Source: CAVRZY01 sp963725415
GTDB taxonomy: Bacteria; Acidobacteriota; Terriglobia; Bryobacterales; Bryobacteraceae
Direction of reading: 5' to 3'
DNA: 64,000 nucleotides
Assembly: GCA_963725415.1 (NCBI GenBank)
Contig: CAVRZY010000266.1
Location: forward strand, 1 to 64,000
Shown here: piece by piece, positions 50,288-60,600 of the stretch
Numbering within the stretch: the first letter of the stretch is position 1
Layout of the letters: every line of letters begins with the position of its first letter
Made by a program: the position numbers and the translations under genes
Notes under the pieces: generated by a model
Seen by the model: the letters and a program-made list of their open reading frames with translations, nothing else
Databases searched by the model: none
What the model was told of the DNA's origin: nothing

Positions 50288-51505
50288 TCATTTGACACCG
50301 GCTGCCTTGACTTGTTGGGTCTGCCCTGGACTCTCTGAACCGGGGGCACACTCATCTGTTGGCGCTGCCTCGGGCTGACCCTGCATCGCCGGAAACTCGG
50401 GCTGAAAAGAAACCCCCTCCGCCAGAGAGGGCGTGATGTGTTCTTCGATCTCGACGTGATACTCACCCGACTCGAGTAGGGAGATGGCTTTGATCGAAGC
50501 TCGGCAGTTCATGAAGGGATGCTCCTGGCCTGCCGCCGCGAGTTCGCCGGCAGGGCCGACCAGCCGGCCTCGAAGGCATCTCACCTCAGGCCTGGAGCCC
50601 AGCGGTTTGTCGAAGGGAGGGCTGAGCAGCACGGCGCGGTCTTTCTCCTCCAGACCGAGCAACTCCAGAATGACCGACCGCAGATAGCGCGCCGTCCGGT
50701 CCCGCACCTCCACGGAGAAAGACCGGCCCTGGCCGAAGGTTGCGAATCCCTGTTCCAGGCTCTCGAGCGCCTTGCGGGCTTTTTGGCAGCACTCCTGATC
50801 GTTCTGGAACAGCCTGGAGCTCCGAATGGCTGGGCCAAGATCCTCCAACCTGACTCCCAAGGCCGCTGCCAACTCCGGCTGGGTCTTTCCCTCCTGGCGG
50901 CAAAGACTTTGCTGGAAGGTCTTGAGCAGGGCTTCCATCCCCAGGGAGAGGTGTGCCAGCGCGAGGCTCTCCCGACTGGGCCGCCAGCAGCCCAGAGCCT
51001 CCCAATACTGGCCGATGGCGCGCCGGATGCGGCCCCTCTCCGGATGCACCGCCAGGGCGCGGATGAGGGCTGCGGTTACGGGAACGTCCACCCGCCTGCC
51101 CACCCGCCGGGGAACACTGGGCTCCTCGGGAAGCAGATTCTGAAGAAAGGCGCGCTCGGTGGCGTAAGGGGTGTTGTCGTAAGCGATTTCAACCTCAGGC
51201 TCCTCGACCGCGGCATTGGCACTCAGGGCGATCAGAGGAATCAAGCTGAAGGCGGCGCTGGCAAAAACCGGGGTCACTGCCCGATAGGGGGGCGCCGAAC
51301 CGCGAACCTCGACCCATAGAACGCCAGGCACCAGCAGGCCGGGTCCGCGATTGCAGTAACGCGTGCCCAAACGTATATCCACGGGGCCAATGGCGGTAGG
51401 AACCGCCGGCACGCGCAGGCAATCCCCCGGCGCAAAGAAAGCGGCAGAGGCACATCGGAGGACAACTACGTAGGCCCGCAAGGCCCCGGATTCATCGTCT
51501 CTCAT
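50288..51505 (-). CDS. hypothetical protein, function unknown
   Basis: About 405 residues starting MRDDESGALRAYVVVLRC. A central part (DVPVTAALIRALAVHPERGRIRRAIGQYWEALGC, SLALAHLSLGMEALLKTFQQSLCRQEGKTQPELAAALGV) is helical and the C-terminal part (CRASIKAISLLESGEYHVEIEEHITPSL) is mixed. No signal peptide is obvious and no family is recognised. The composition is consistent with a real gene. It lies 32 bp upstream of the exonuclease-like gene on the same strand, so they are probably co-transcribed. Confidence 0.6.
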   Translation of the reverse strand: MRDDESGALRAYVVVLRCASAAFFAPGDCLRVPAVPTAIGPVDIRLGTRYCNRGPGLLVPGVLWVEVRGSAPPYRAVTPVFASAAFSLIPLIALSANAAVEEPEVEIAYDNTPYATERAFLQNLLPEEPSVPRRVGRRVDVPVTAALIRALAVHPERGRIRRAIGQYWEALGCWRPSRESLALAHLSLGMEALLKTFQQSLCRQEGKTQPELAAALGVRLEDLGPAIRSSRLFQNDQECCQKARKALESLEQGFATFGQGRSFSVEVRDRTARYLRSVILELLGLEEKDRAVLLSPPFDKPLGSRPEVRCLRGRLVGPAGELAAAGQEHPFMNCRASIKAISLLESGEYHVEIEEHITPSLAEGVSFQPEFPAMQGQPEAAPTDECAPGSESPGQTQQVKAAGVK

Positions 51506-51633
51506 AGCAGGCCGCCTCGCCGTGCGACGCAGTTCCACTGGTTGTAGCGGTTCTCATACCGTGCAATACAGTCTAACTCAGAACTCTGCTTGGTCCGGAC
51601 AGGCCCTTCGGAAGGCGGGCAAGATGCGGGTTT

Positions 51634-53246
51634 CTAGCGTGCCGTTTCCAGCTCCAGCCGGCGGCGCCGGGCGGCCCGCAGGCGGTCCCGATACTCCTGG
51701 TACAAGGTGGCGAAGCCGGCCCAGTAGTAGCCGGCCACGAACAGCAGCAGGAACGGCAGCGCAAAGAAATTGAGAGTGTCGATGGCGAAAGCCACGGTCC
51801 ACAGAAAGTAGGTGCCGACGGCGATCTCGATGAAGGGTATCCATCCGCTCTTGCGCCGGTAGCGGACGTTGGTGAGCCTGGCGTCGCGCTTCTCGATGGC
51901 GTACTTGGGGGTCCGCTCGAAGGCGCTTCGGATGCCCAGCAGAGCCTCCAACACCGCCCGGGTGTTGATGATCGTGAGCCCCACCCCGAGCGCCAGCAGG
52001 GCCGGCATCAGGAAGATGGATCGTTTCCAACCTTTCGGGAACAGCTCCTCTGCGCCAGAACGTAGAAGGCGGCAATCGAGAAGAAGGAGGCAATGATCAG
52101 CGGCAGATCGAGAAAGACCATCTGAAACAGGCCCATGTAGAAGCGGACGATCATCACCGGCAGCAGCAGGGCCGACACCATCACCATCAGCGGGTAGCTG
52201 ATGTTGGGAGTCAGATGCAGGAAGGCCTCGAGCTTGACCCGCCACGGAACGCGAGAACGCAGGATGGCCGGCAGCAGCTTCATGGCCACCTGAGTCAGCC
52301 CTTTGGCCCAGCGCGACTGCTGAACCTGGAAGCCGTGCATCTCCACCGGCAGTTCCGAGGGGCAGTCGAGCACGGGCAGGTAAACGAACTGCCAGCCCTT
52401 CAGTTGCGCCCGGTAACTGAGATCGCAGTCTTCGGTCAGGGTGTCGTGCTGCCAGCCGCCGGCGTCTTCGATCATGCGCCGCCGCAGGATGCCGGCGGTG
52501 CCGTTGAAATTGAAGAACAGCCCGCGACCGTACCGGGCGCCGTGCTCCAGAACGAAGTGGCCGTCCAGCAGCATAGCCTCCACCTCGGTGAGCAGGTTGA
52601 ACTCCCGGTTGACATAGCTCCACCGGGCCTGGACCACGCCCACCTTCGGGTCGGTGAAGAAGTCCACGGTGCGCCTCAGGAAATCGGCCGGTGGAATGAA
52701 ATCGGCGTCAAAAACGGCGATGAACTCACCCGTGGCGGTTTCCAGGCCCTGTTGCAGGGCGCCCGCTTTGTAGCCTTCCCGATGGGGGCGATGGTGGTAC
52801 TCGATGGGATGCCCCAGCGCTCGATACTGGGCCACCAGCCGCTCGGCAACCACCTTGGTCTCGTCAGTGGAATCATCCAGCACCTGGATCTGGAGCAGTT
52901 CCCGGGGGTACTCGATTTTGCTGACTTCCTCGATTAGTCGCTCGACCACGTAGCGCTCGTTGTACAGCGGGAGCTGGACGGTGACCCTGGGCAGGTGTTC
53001 GAAACGCCCCGGCGCCTCTGTGGGCAGCTTTTTGCGGTGCTTGAAGTAGGTCCGGAGGATCTCGTACCGGTGGATGCCATAGAGCGAGAGGATGCCCAGC
53101 AGCGTGAAGTAGGGAATCAGCATGGCCCAATCGAACCAGGCCAACTGATGGATGCCGGCGAAGGTCTCGTCAAACAGGCTGCGCCCCAATTGCTCCAGGG
53201 GAGAGAGGGCAAGCCAGAGCGTCAAGGGAATCGACATCGATAACAT
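51634..53246 (-). CDS. GT2 family processive-type glycosyltransferase (one frameshift)
   Basis: About 535 residues in two frames. An N-terminal membrane helix (FDWAMLIPYFTLLGILSLYG) is followed by the GT2 domain: VTVQLPLYNERYVVERLIEEV, LDDSTDETKVV, FIAVFDADFIPPADFL (DxD), TEDCDLSYR and QVQQSRWAKG (QxxRW). Several C-terminal helices follow. The frame shifts near 52048, where YVLAQ should continue into AEELFPKGWKRSIFLMPALLALG. It resembles BcsA/ceramide-glucosyltransferase-like enzymes acting on polysaccharides or glycolipids. Confidence 0.88.
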
Positions 53247-53367
53247 CGGCCGGCGCCTGCTTGGGGCGACTTGACTATTCTACCCCTTTTTCAAGGATGC
53301 GATGCTGGCAAAAAGGGAGAGTCTCGGCTGGCGGGGCTTGGAAAACGGAGACTATCCCCTTTGTGCC

Positions 53368-54129
53368 CTACGCGCCTCTGTCCGCCAACCAATAAACCTC
53401 TTGCTTGACGGAATCTTTGGGAAAGCCGGCCCGCTGGAAGACGCCTTTGACGTTCTCGATCATGTTCGGATTGCCGCACACGTAAGCAGTGGTATCGGCA
53501 ACGGGAAAACCTAGCAGATCCAAGTGCTTGCGAGTGACGTCCTCGGCCCGCCCCCGCTCGCCCTTCCAGACCGGATCGAGCCAGGGGCGGCTGACGGTGG
53601 GAATATAGCGAAGCCAGGCGCGCTCCCGGGCAAGCCCCGACAGCTCTTCGCAATACCCAAGCTCCTGAGAAACACTGGCGGCCTGGAGGAGGGCGACCCG
53701 GCAGGGGATGGGCTGCCCCGCGGCTTCCCGCGCCACCAGCTCGCGCAGCATGCTGAGGAACGGAGCCACCCCGGTGACCGTGGCCACCATAAAATGGTTC
53801 AGGCGCCCGCTGTTGTCGTCAAACAGAAAGCGGCCCTTGGCCGCCCGTCTCAAGAAGATCTCCTCTCCGACCGGGATCTTGTAGAGCTGAGGGGTCAGGT
53901 GGCCGCCGGGGACCAGTTCCAGGAAAAACTCCAACTCCGGCTCGCCCGGAGAGGAGACGACCGAATAGGGTCTTTCGACCAGCTTCTCTACGTCAGGTAG
54001 CCCGGCAGTGACATATTGGCCGGGAAGGAAGGAGATTTTCTCCTCAGGCCGAACCTGGACAATCCAAAGGCCGGCGCTGACGTCACGCCGTGAGGTTACG
54101 ACCGCTTTCACGTGTTTGGAATCGTTCAT
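53368..54129 (-). CDS. ferredoxin--NADP+ reductase-like flavoprotein
   Basis: A 253-residue FNR-fold oxidoreductase starting MNDSKHVKAVVTSRRDVSAGLWIVQVRPE. The FAD-binding motif is VERPYSVVSSPGE (RxYS), the NAD(P) part has VATVTGVAPFLSMLREL and ATTAYVCGNPNMIENVKGVFQRAGF, ending VKQEVYWLADRGA, close to flavodoxin/ferredoxin-NADP+ reductase ends. The start overlaps the UDG stop as ATGA, so the two are translationally coupled. Confidence 0.87.
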   Translation of the reverse strand: MNDSKHVKAVVTSRRDVSAGLWIVQVRPEEKISFLPGQYVTAGLPDVEKLVERPYSVVSSPGEPELEFFLELVPGGHLTPQLYKIPVGEEIFLRRAAKGRFLFDDNSGRLNHFMVATVTGVAPFLSMLRELVAREAAGQPIPCRVALLQAASVSQELGYCEELSGLARERAWLRYIPTVSRPWLDPVWKGERGRAEDVTRKHLDLLGFPVADTTAYVCGNPNMIENVKGVFQRAGFPKDSVKQEVYWLADRGA

Positions 54130-54839
54130 ATTGGGGTTCCGTTGGATTCTTTCAGCAGCCGCCGGACCCGGAGGAACACATCCAGGAGCATTTTCTGGGT
54201 CAGGCGGCCTGTGGAGGTGTTCTGCTGGCTGGGATGGTAGGAGCTGACCAGGAGCGGCGAACCGGAACCGATGACGTGCTGCCGGTTGTGTCCGAAGGGG
54301 AATGCCGCCCGGCACGGTATGATCCCGCGATCGCGCAGGATCGACAGGTAGACATCGAAGGCGATCCTGCCCAGCGCGACCACCACGCGCAGCTCCGGCA
54401 ACAGGTCCAATTCGCGCTCCAGATACGAGCGACAGTGGCGGATCTCCCGGGGGGTGGGCTTGTTGGCGGGCGGCGCGCAGCGAACCGCTGCGGTGATATA
54501 GGCATCCGACAATACCAGCCCGTCGTCGCGCGCGCGGCTGGTGGGCTGGGAGGCGAAGCCGGCAGCATGCAGGGCGCGATAGAGGTAATCTGCGGAACGG
54601 TCGCCGGTGAACATCCGGCCGGTCCGGTTGGCGCCGTGCGCCGCGGGCGCCAGACCGATGATCAGCAGGCGGGCTTCCGGATCGCCGAAAGACGGCACCG
54701 GCCTGCCCCAATATTGCCAATCGCGGTAGGCCCTGCGCCGCAGGGCTGCCACGCGGGCGCAGTGCGAGCGCAGGCGCGGGCAGCGCCGGCAGGCGATGAC
54801 CTGCTGGTGGAGCAACTGGAGGGCCGCCAGGTCGCTCAA
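54126..54839 (-). CDS. uracil-DNA glycosylase, family 5 (UdgB-like)
   Basis: A 237-residue base-excision-repair enzyme. The active-site motif LAPAAHGANRTGRMFTGD is that of family 5; the usual catalytic acid is absent, which is typical of UDGb. The N-terminal CRRCPRL (Cys17, Cys20) and later cysteines would coordinate an iron-sulfur cluster. The second conserved motif is LLVSSYHPSQQNTSTGRLT. Looks intact and complete. Confidence 0.92.
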   Translation of the reverse strand: MSDLAALQLLHQQVIACRRCPRLRSHCARVAALRRRAYRDWQYWGRPVPSFGDPEARLLIIGLAPAAHGANRTGRMFTGDRSADYLYRALHAAGFASQPTSRARDDGLVLSDAYITAAVRCAPPANKPTPREIRHCRSYLERELDLLPELRVVVALGRIAFDVYLSILRDRGIIPCRAAFPFGHNRQHVIGSGSPLLVSSYHPSQQNTSTGRLTQKMLLDVFLRVRRLLKESNGTPI

Positions 54840-54881
54840 GCTTGTCCTCTATTCCCTATTGTCGCCGAGAAGAGGTAAGAT

Positions 54882-54950
54882 GCTTGTAGCTTGTAGCCCG
54901 TAGCATGTAGGGGGCCAGCTTCCGCAGGCTACGGGCAACAGGCAACAAGC
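54882..54950. repeat. imperfect 23-bp hairpin upstream of DegT gene
   Basis: GCTTGTAGCTTGTAGCCCGTAGC (54882-54904, shown only to describe the arm) pairs with GCTACGGGCAACAGGCAACAAGC at 54928-54950 with four mismatches. It ends 10 bases before the ATG of the aminotransferase gene and may affect its translation, or be another intergenic repeat. Confidence 0.55.
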
Positions 54951-54960
54951 GAGGAAGTCC

Positions 54961-56292
54961 ATGAGAACTCCAGTGAGTCGTCGTCACTTTTTGGGCGTTG
55001 CTTCTGCCAGCAGCGCCGGTCTGGGCCTGGCCGCCAAGCCGGTCTCCAACGAGACCCTGGCCCTGCTGGGAGGCAAGCCGGTGCGCACTGAGCCGTTCCC
55101 CTCCTGGCCCCGCTTCGACAAGCTCGAGGAGCACAGCCTGCTGGAGACGCTGCGCAGCGGGAAATGGTTTCGTGGGTACGGCAAGCAGGTGGACCGTTTC
55201 GAGGAAGCCTACGCCAAGCTGACGGGGGCCAAACACTGCCTGGCTACGGCCAACGGCACCAGCGCGCTGATCGCTTCCTTGGCCGCGGTGGGGGTTGGGG
55301 CTGGTGATGAAGTACTCGTGCCGCCGTACACCTTTGTGGCCACCATCAACGCAGTCTTGGTTCACCACGCGGTGCCGGTATTCGTGGATAGCGATCTGGA
55401 AACCTCCCAGATCGATCCGGGGAAAATCGAGGCTGCCATTACTGACCGCACCACTGCCATCATCCCGGTGCACATTGGCGGCTCGGCCGCGGATCTCGAT
55501 GCCATCCTGCCCATCGGCCGCAAGCACAAGCTTCCGGTCATCGAAGATGCCTGCCAGGCGCATTTCGGCGAGTGGCGCAGGCGCAAACTGGGCAGCCTGG
55601 GCGATACCGGCTGCTTCAGTTTTCAAGCCTCCAAGAACCTGAACTCCGGGGAGGGCGGGGCCATCCTGTCAAACGATGCGGACCTAATCGAGAGGTGCTA
55701 CGCCTTCCACAACAACGGGCGCGGGCGGAAGATCACCAGCTACGATTTCTCCTACCACGCCAATGGCGCCAACCTGCGCCTGACCGAGTTCCAGGCCACG
55801 CTGCTGATGGCCCAGATGACGCGCCTGGAGGAGCAGTCGAAGACCCGCAGCGAGAACGGGCAGTATCTCACCGCCATGCTCAAGGAGATCCCGGGCATGC
55901 TGCCGGCGCGCATGTACGAGGGCTGCACGCGCAACGCCTATCACCTGTACATGTTCCGCTACCGGAAGGAGCATTTCGCCGGGGTCTCGCGGGCGGTCTT
56001 CCTGAAGGCGCTGAAGGCCGAGGGCATTCCGGCCTCGGGCGGCTACGCGCCGCTCAACAAGGAGCCGTTCCTGAAGAACGTCTTGCAGTCGCGGGGCTTC
56101 CGCAGGGTCTTCTCGAGCGAGCGGCTGGCCCAATGGGAGGAGCGCAATCACTGCCCGGTCAATGACCAGCTCTGCCAGGAAGCGGTCTGGCTGACTCAGA
56201 ACATGCTCCTGGGCCCGCGCCGCGACATGGAGCAGATCGCCGAAGCGGTGCGCAAGATCCAGGGGAACGCGGGAAAACTGAGCAAGGCTTGA
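54961..56292 (+). CDS. DegT/DnrJ/EryC1/StrS aminotransferase-like protein with Tat signal
   Basis: A 443-residue fold-type I PLP protein. The N-terminus MRTPVSRRHFLGVASASSAG is a twin-arginine signal, unusual for this family. The aminotransferase fold begins LALLGGKPVRTEPFPSWPRFD; GTSALIASLAAVGVGAGDEVLVPPYTFVATINAVL, IEDACQAHFGEWRRRKLGSLGDTGCFSFQASKNLNSGEGG (PLP lysine in ASKNLNSGEGG) and NANLRLTEFQATLLMAQM are canonical. The role is unknown; family members aminate keto-sugars, but export would require folded, PLP-loaded protein. Confidence 0.88.
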   Translation: MRTPVSRRHFLGVASASSAGLGLAAKPVSNETLALLGGKPVRTEPFPSWPRFDKLEEHSLLETLRSGKWFRGYGKQVDRFEEAYAKLTGAKHCLATANGTSALIASLAAVGVGAGDEVLVPPYTFVATINAVLVHHAVPVFVDSDLETSQIDPGKIEAAITDRTTAIIPVHIGGSAADLDAILPIGRKHKLPVIEDACQAHFGEWRRRKLGSLGDTGCFSFQASKNLNSGEGGAILSNDADLIERCYAFHNNGRGRKITSYDFSYHANGANLRLTEFQATLLMAQMTRLEEQSKTRSENGQYLTAMLKEIPGMLPARMYEGCTRNAYHLYMFRYRKEHFAGVSRAVFLKALKAEGIPASGGYAPLNKEPFLKNVLQSRGFRRVFSSERLAQWEERNHCPVNDQLCQEAVWLTQNMLLGPRRDMEQIAEAVRKIQGNAGKLSKA

Positions 56293-56319
56293 ACCGCAGA
56301 AGCGCCGTGGGCCCGGCAA

Positions 56320-56340
56320 GGCAGGTCGGGGACCTGCCCC
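56320..56340. repeat. GGCAGGTC-GGG-GACCTGCC palindrome, second copy
   Basis: Same palindrome as at 27120-27141, here in the short intergenic space between the convergent ends of the DegT and HD-GYP genes, where it could act in termination. Preceded by AACCGCAGAAGCGCC, possibly a trace of the CGCAGAG-type repeat. Confidence 0.6.
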
Positions 56341-56353
56341 ACCGGCGCCCGTC

Positions 56354-57511
56354 CTATTCCGTGAGTACGGCGGCGCGCATGTTCTCCAGCGATTGGCGGA
56401 TGCTTTCGGCGGGGGTCGAGGGCAGCAAGCTCCCTTCCTCGACGGTGCAGAGGGAATGCTCGCTGAGCTCCCGGAATAGCCGGACCAGTTCGGGTTCCCG
56501 CCAACCGCGACGCGCCTCCCGCTCGAGGATGTCAAGCGCCTTGGTACGCGACACAGCACGTTTGTAAGGGCGAGGGGAAGTCAGGGCATCGAAGATGTCG
56601 GCCACCTGAAGGACCCTGGCGAGCAAGGGAATCTGCTCTCCCGCCAGTCCGTCGGGGTAGCCGGAGCCGTCCCAGCGTTCGTGGTGGTTTCGAATGATGG
56701 GCAGCACCGGCGCCAGGCTCTTGACGTGCCGGCAGATCTCCTCCCCCCGGAGGGGGTGCAAACGCATGATGGCGTTTTCCTGCTTGGTCAGAGGACCCGG
56801 TTTGAACAGGACGGCGTCGGGAATGCTGCCCTTGCCGATGTCGTGCAAATAGGCGCCCCGATGCAAGCTCAACAGTTGGGAGCGGGACAGATTCAGGGCC
56901 GTGCCCAGGGTCATGCTGATGGCATCCAGCCTCTCGCAATGCCCGCTCATGGCGCTGTCCCGCTGCTCCAGCATCTGGGCCAAAGCGAACAGGACCGATT
57001 CGGCTTCTTCCAGCGAGTCGGTGGCCGCCTTGCGCCGCAACATCGAGGCGATGCGGGTGCGAACCACGGAGGGGTGCAGTGGTCTGGTAAGGAAGGCGTC
57101 CGCTCCCGCGGCAATGCCGGCCACCTCATTCTCGACTCCCTGGACGCTGGTTACCATCAGCACGGGAAGCAGGTGGGTTTTCCGGTTTGCCTTCATCCGG
57201 CGGCAGAAATCCAGGCCGCTCGTCTCCGGCATCATCAAATCCAGGATCACCAGGTCTACCTTGGTCTGTTCCAGGATCTGGAGCGCCTCGGTTGCGCTGG
57301 GGGTTTCCAGGATTCGGTGACCCTCGGTTCTCAGCCAGCTTCGCAACAATCGGCGGTTGATTTCCAGGCGGTCAACGACCAGGATCACGGCGGGCTGTTC
57401 GGCGCCGTGCAGGGCCTCGGCCTGGAGAAATTCCCAGTCGATCGCCTGGGGGGAAGCCTCCAGCATCTCGAGTTGACGTCCGTTTGGGCCTGCCATTCTG
57501 GTGGCCGCCAA
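56354..57511 (-). CDS. response regulator with HD-GYP domain (c-di-GMP phosphodiesterase)
   Basis: A 385-residue protein: a receiver domain (about residues 42-160; VILVVDRLEINRRLLRSWL, VDLVILDLMMPETSGLDF with phospho-acceptor Asp, FLTRPLHPSVVRTRI) followed by an HD-GYP domain. The latter has LHRGAYLHDIGKGSIPDAVLFKPGPL, HHERWDGSGYPDGLAGEQIPLLARVLQVADIFDAL, so all the HD and GYP residues are present and it probably degrades cyclic di-GMP. A start six codons later (MAGPNGRQL) is possible. No kinase gene is adjacent. Confidence 0.91.
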   Translation of the reverse strand: MAATRMAGPNGRQLEMLEASPQAIDWEFLQAEALHGAEQPAVILVVDRLEINRRLLRSWLRTEGHRILETPSATEALQILEQTKVDLVILDLMMPETSGLDFCRRMKANRKTHLLPVLMVTSVQGVENEVAGIAAGADAFLTRPLHPSVVRTRIASMLRRKAATDSLEEAESVLFALAQMLEQRDSAMSGHCERLDAISMTLGTALNLSRSQLLSLHRGAYLHDIGKGSIPDAVLFKPGPLTKQENAIMRLHPLRGEEICRHVKSLAPVLPIIRNHHERWDGSGYPDGLAGEQIPLLARVLQVADIFDALTSPRPYKRAVSRTKALDILEREARRGWREPELVRLFRELSEHSLCTVEEGSLLPSTPAESIRQSLENMRAAVLTE

Positions 57512-57693
57512 TCACACCACTCGCACTTGCCTGCCATATCGACTCGAATGGGTGAAACATTTAGACCCCTTAACAGCATTTCTGACGGTTCCGAGTGCAA
57601 CCATGAGCCGGACTGCCCGAGCCGAGGCAGTTGGGTGTATACTGAATGGCGGTTGGGACGCCAAAACGGAAATCCAAGCTAGGAGGTCTGTGT

Positions 57694-60600
57694 ATGCCAT
57701 TCCGGACGCATCGTTTCTCCTGCGCCCTCTGTGCGCTTGCTCTTCTCATCACTTGCCTTGCCCCAATGTCACTGCGAGGCCAGGCGGTTACCGGCAGCCT
57801 GCTGGGGACGGTCACCGACTCGTCGGGCGGCGTTGTTCCCAACGCCAAAGTGACCATCATTGAAGTCAACACCGGCATCAAGCGGGCTACGGAAACCAAT
57901 GCCAGCGGCAACTACGCCTTCCCGACGCTGGAGCCGGGCGTGTACCGAGTCTCGATCGAGCAGCCCGGCTTTCGCACGGCGGTGAAGGAAGGCGTCAACG
58001 TGCTGGTCAACACGACCATACGCGCCGACCTCACCTTGCAGCCGGGGGCGCTCAGCGAAACCATCACGGTCGTCGCGGAAGTCCCGATCCTGCAAACCGA
58101 CCGGTCGGACACCGGGCGCAAGATCGAGGCGGCGCAGTTGGTGAACATGCCGCTCGGCTACAGCCGCAACTTCCAGGCGCTGCTGAACCTGGTGCCGGGC
58201 ACATCTCGATCCTTCCAGCCGCACTCGGAATTCTTCAATTCTCAGGGCGCCCTTACGACGCAAGTCCACGGAGTAAGCCGCGAGGGAAACAACGTGCAGT
58301 TCGAGGGCGTGGACAACAACCACCGCACCGGGCTGTTGACCGTGCTGATTCCGCCGATCGAAGCGCTGGAAACCGTGGATGTCAGCACCAGCAACTACGA
58401 AGCCGAGCTGGGACGTGCCGGCGGCGCGGTCACTAACATCATGCTGAAGTCGGGCACCAACGACCTGCACGGCGCCCTCTACTGGTTCCACAGTGACAGC
58501 GCCTTGGGCGCCAGGGAGACGTTTCAGCCGACAAAACCGGTAACCACGGCCAACTCTTACGGCTTCAACGTCGGTGGACCGATCCGCAAGAACCGGACCT
58601 TCTTCTTCGGCGACTTTCTGCAGTCCAAGGACCGCCGGGGCGACGGTTTCATCCTTTCGGTGCCGACGGCGACGTTGCGTGCCGGCGATTTCAGCAGCCT
58701 GGCCTCCAGGGCGGTCATTTATGATCCGGCCACAGGAAATCTGGATACGGGCGCCGGACGCCAGCCGTTTGCCAACAACCAGGTCCCTGACTCGCGCATC
58801 AGCCCGATCGCCAAGAAAGTCCTGGCCATGGTGCCGCTCCCCAACCTGGGTTCCGACATCCTCAACAACTACGCCAGCTCCACGACGCGCAAAAAGGACA
58901 GCAACTCGTTCGACGTCAAGGTCGACCATCAGCAGAGCGATAAGGACCGGTTCTCGGCGCGCTATAGCCTCCAGCGGCCAGTCGTGACTGACCCGGGCCG
59001 GTTCGGGATAGCCGGGGGCGGCGGCAAGGGCTTTGCCGGAACCGGCGTGAACCGCACCCAGAGCGCGGCCATCAACTACACGCGCCTCTTCTCGTCCACC
59101 TTCATTTCCGAAGCGCGGGTCGGTTTGAGCCGGTATAGCAATATAGCCGAAACCGTCGATGCCGGGACCAACGCGGCTGAAGCCATTGGCATCAAGGGCG
59201 TGAACCTTGATCGCTGGACCAGCGGCCTGACCTCGATGAACGTAGGCGGCTATAGCAGTCCGCTGGTCGGGTATGCCGGCAGCCTGCCCTGGAACCGCGC
59301 CGAAACTAACTTCAACTTCGTCAGCAACTGGACCAAACTGCTCCAGAACCACACCATCAAGTTCGGCGCCGAGGTCCGGCGGCTCCGCGAGGAGTTGCTG
59401 CAAACCCAGAACGCCGGTGGTGCGCGCGGCGAGTTCAGTTACGGAAACAACCAGACAGCCATCCCCGGCTCCACGGTCCTCGGCCAAGCCAACGCTCTGG
59501 CCAGTTTCCTGCTAGATGTCCCGTCCCAGTTCCAGCGCGACCTGGCCGGGACCTTCCCCAGCCAGCGCGCCACCATGCTGTTTACCTACGTCCAGGACAA
59601 GTGGCAAGCGACCCCGAAGTTAACCGTCGATCTCGGCGTGCGTCACGATTTCTATCCACCGGTGACTCCGCGCCTGGCGGGCGGTTTCTCCAACTACGAC
59701 TCCGCCACCAACAGCCTGGTCGTCGCCGGCTTCGGCAACAATCCGATGAACCTGGGGCGCAAGACGTATTACACGGATTTTGCGCCGCGCCTCGGCCTGG
59801 CCTACCGGCTTGACCCTAAGACCGTAATTCGCGCCGGGTTTGGGCTCAGTTGGCTTCCCTTCCCGGACAACAAATATGCCTGGGACGACTACCCGGTGAA
59901 GCAAAGCAACACCTACAATTCCCTGACCAGCTACGGCCAGGCCCAGAGTTCCGCGGGCGTGTACGGCTCGATGGCCACTGGTTTCCCGGCGCCGCAACCA
60001 GCCGCGATTCCGTCCAACGGTATTATCGTCGCCAACACGGCCCAATTGCTGTCGCTGGCTATTGCCGGCAGCGTTCCGCTTGATTACCGCGAAGGTTACA
60101 TCCAGTCCTGGAACTTCGCGGTCCAGCGCCAACTGCCGAAGAACTTCGTGATCGAGGCTGCCTATGTCGGCAACCACACGGTTCGGGCACCGGTTACTTA
60201 CAACCTCAACGCCGGGATGACCTTCAATTCCGGCGCTGCTGGGCGTCCTTTGTATCAAAAGTTCGGCAAGAACACGGATGTCCTCCTTCGCTACGCCGGA
60301 TACAGCAACAACTACAACAGTCTCCAGGTCAAGCTTGACCGGCGTTTCAGCGGCGGCTTCCTGATGACCACTGCCTACACCTATGGAAAGGCGCTCGGGT
60401 ACTCATCCGAGATCGACGGCCTCTGGAACTACATCCAGCCGCAGCGCAGCTATGCCCGCCTGGGTTTCGACCGCAGCCACACCTTTGTTCAGAGCTACTT
60501 GTACGAACTGCCGTTCGGCAAGGGCAAGCGCTGGCTCCAGAGCGGCGCGGGCCGCTGGGTCCTGGGTGACTGGCAACTGAGCGGCATCTTGAGCCTGATG

